Shown one piece after another: positions 62,884 to 64,000 of a DNA stretch of 64,000 bases; position 1 is the stretch's first letter, and every line of letters begins with the position of its first letter. This stretch comes from Piper betle. Taxonomy: Eukaryota; Streptophyta; Magnoliopsida; Piperales; Piperaceae. Below the pieces are notes generated by a model. That model was not told where the DNA came from and made no database searches. It saw only the letters and a list, made by a program, of their open reading frames with translations. The stretch is from positions 1 to 64,000 of the forward strand of contig JAURVB010012882.1 of the NCBI GenBank assembly GCA_033002965.1, given 5' to 3'. Made by a program: the position numbers and the translations under genes.

Positions 62884-64000
62884 ATGGCGGACATGGGGCA
62901 CGTCGTCCAGGTCGAGAAGGCCAAGGGGACCGCCGGGCCTGTTTACCGGAGCGTCTTCGCCAAGGACGGGTTCCCTTCTCCCCCGCCGGGGTTGGAGTCC
63001 TGCTGGGACAATTTCCGGTGACTGCTCTGCTCTTGCGTAAAACCTGACGTACCGTGATCGTTGCATGCATGCATGCATGCCGATTTGCTTTTACGGCCAA
63101 ATGGGTGTTGATTTGATTTGCGTAATGAGTTCGATTCTTTTGCAGAGCTTCGGTCGAAAAGTTTCCGGGGAATAGAATGCTGGGCAGGAGAAAGATTGCT
63201 GATGGGAAGGTTTGAAGTTCTGTTTTCCTAATAAGAGTGTGTCGATCGATATAGCTGTGCCCAGTTGGAAAGCTCATTCTTTTGGTGGGTACTTGTTTGT
63301 ATGCAGGCTGGAAACTATGTATGGTTGACTTACAAGGAAGTGTATGATATAGTTGTTAAAGTTGGGCAGTCAATTCGTACTTCCGGTGTCAATCTGGTAA
63401 GTCTAGTTCTAATCATGAGATAGATGTTGGTTACATGACTTCAACTTCTGTAGCTCCTAATCTCTTCAATTTGCAGGGTGGAAGATGTGGTATTTTTGGT
63501 GTTAACTGTCCTGAGTGGATAATGACCATGCAGGTGCGTACTTCGCCTTTACTAGTTTTTGTGTTAGATGGGGAACTGGCTTGTTTGTCCAGTAAGAAGT
63601 TTTAGCATTTTGCTTCTTCAAAATCTTTGCGTGAATCTTTGGATTTAAAGTTGTGTTGGTGTCAATTATACAGGCCTGCAATGCACATGGAGTTTATTGT
63701 GTCCCATTATATGACACACTTGGTATGTTTGTCAAAATGTCTACTTCAACTCTTCCATTTTCTTGCAAAAATTAAATTTTTGAATTTGTGAGTTCATGAT
63801 TGATGATCTCCCTATGAATTGTTGGGATGTTCCTATGGCTGTTAAATAACCTCATAGATGGTTACAGGTGCTGGTGCTGTTGAATTCATCATATGCCATG
63901 CGGAAATTTCAATTGCTTTTGTAGAAGAGAAGAAGATTATTGAGGTATTTATGTTCAGGATGCCTTTTTTTTCAAATAATTTTGTGATGAGCTTAGAATT
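62884..64000 (+). CDS. Long-chain acyl-CoA synthetase, N-terminal exons (truncated by window)
   Basis: Activates free fatty acids to acyl-CoA with ATP for lipid, cutin and wax synthesis. Six exons join in phase: 62884-63017, 63146-63209, 63307-63396, 63477-63533, 63674-63722 and 63868-63944; the rest lies beyond 64000. The translation reads MADMGHVVQVEKAKGTAGPV, YRSVFAKDGFPSP, LESCWDNFR, VEKFPGNRMLGRRKIADGK, YVWLTYKEVYDIVVKVGQSI, GIFGVNCPEWIMTMQACNAH, GVYCVPLYDTLGAGAVEFI and EISIAFVEEKKIIE. This pattern is closest to the cytosol/ER LACS4-type group. The AMP-binding and fatty-acid gate motifs are not in the window. The start was chosen because it opens a family-typical N-terminus. Confidence 0.92.

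Overview
This window is nuclear DNA from a flowering plant. The evidence is intron-rich plant genes with GT-AG splicing, an ABA-type PP2C, ATG6, spermine synthase, a lipid-transfer protein, LACS and an IST1-like gene, set among plant LTR, hAT and FAR1/Mutator-type transposons. The PP2C first exon and the element cores are very GC-rich while the intergenic DNA is AT-rich. That contrast would suit a monocot, probably not a grass, but this is inference.

Layout. 1-3795: a large-LTR, coding-free LTR retrotransposon, minus-oriented and cut by the left edge. 3821-5215: a (TA)n-flanked GC-rich hairpin element and a GC-rich tandem array. 5869-7880: a frameshifted BED-finger hAT transposase. 9112-11131: a decayed pyruvate-kinase-like pseudogene (minus). 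14181-14654: a hAT-type MITE. 18406-19468: a clade A PP2C (+). 20657-24200: a nine-exon gene for a 263-residue coiled-coil protein with a C-terminal globular domain (minus). 26.5-28.15 kb: a short hAT derivative and a TA-flanked foldback. 28955-34124: spermine synthase (+). 34199-37110: a broken and an intact nsLTP (minus). 38585-43440: complete ten-exon ATG6/Beclin 1 (minus). 43891-53800: an old hAT copy split by about 8.4 kb of nested insertions, among them a 7.25-kb element carrying a nearly intact FAR1/FRS (Mutator-type) transposase gene and an ERF-VII gene fragment. 53794-54275: a CDPK pseudogene. 55090-55536: another TA-flanked hairpin element. 56627-59114: an IST1-like gene with an internal exon duplication. 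59304-59780: a second hAT MITE with a perfect 8-bp target duplication. 62884-64000: the first six exons of a long-chain acyl-CoA synthetase.

The main novelty candidate is a family of elements sitting inside (TA)n microsatellites. Each has two stacked hairpins next to the TA tract: a GC-rich hairpin, then a CCGTTGGAT/ATCCAACGG-type hairpin. The 7.25-kb member has the same hairpin pair in inverted orientation at both ends and encodes a FAR1-type transposase with its D-D-E residues, so it may be the autonomous source of a microsatellite-targeting family.

A second cross-cutting observation: four otherwise convincing genes (PP2C, spermine synthase, FRS, IST1-like) each need exactly one extra base in a homopolymer to restore a conserved C-terminus. 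All four errors are deletions, which suggests residual assembly errors rather than four independent pseudogenes. The host genes are unrelated housekeeping or stress genes and form no visible cluster.
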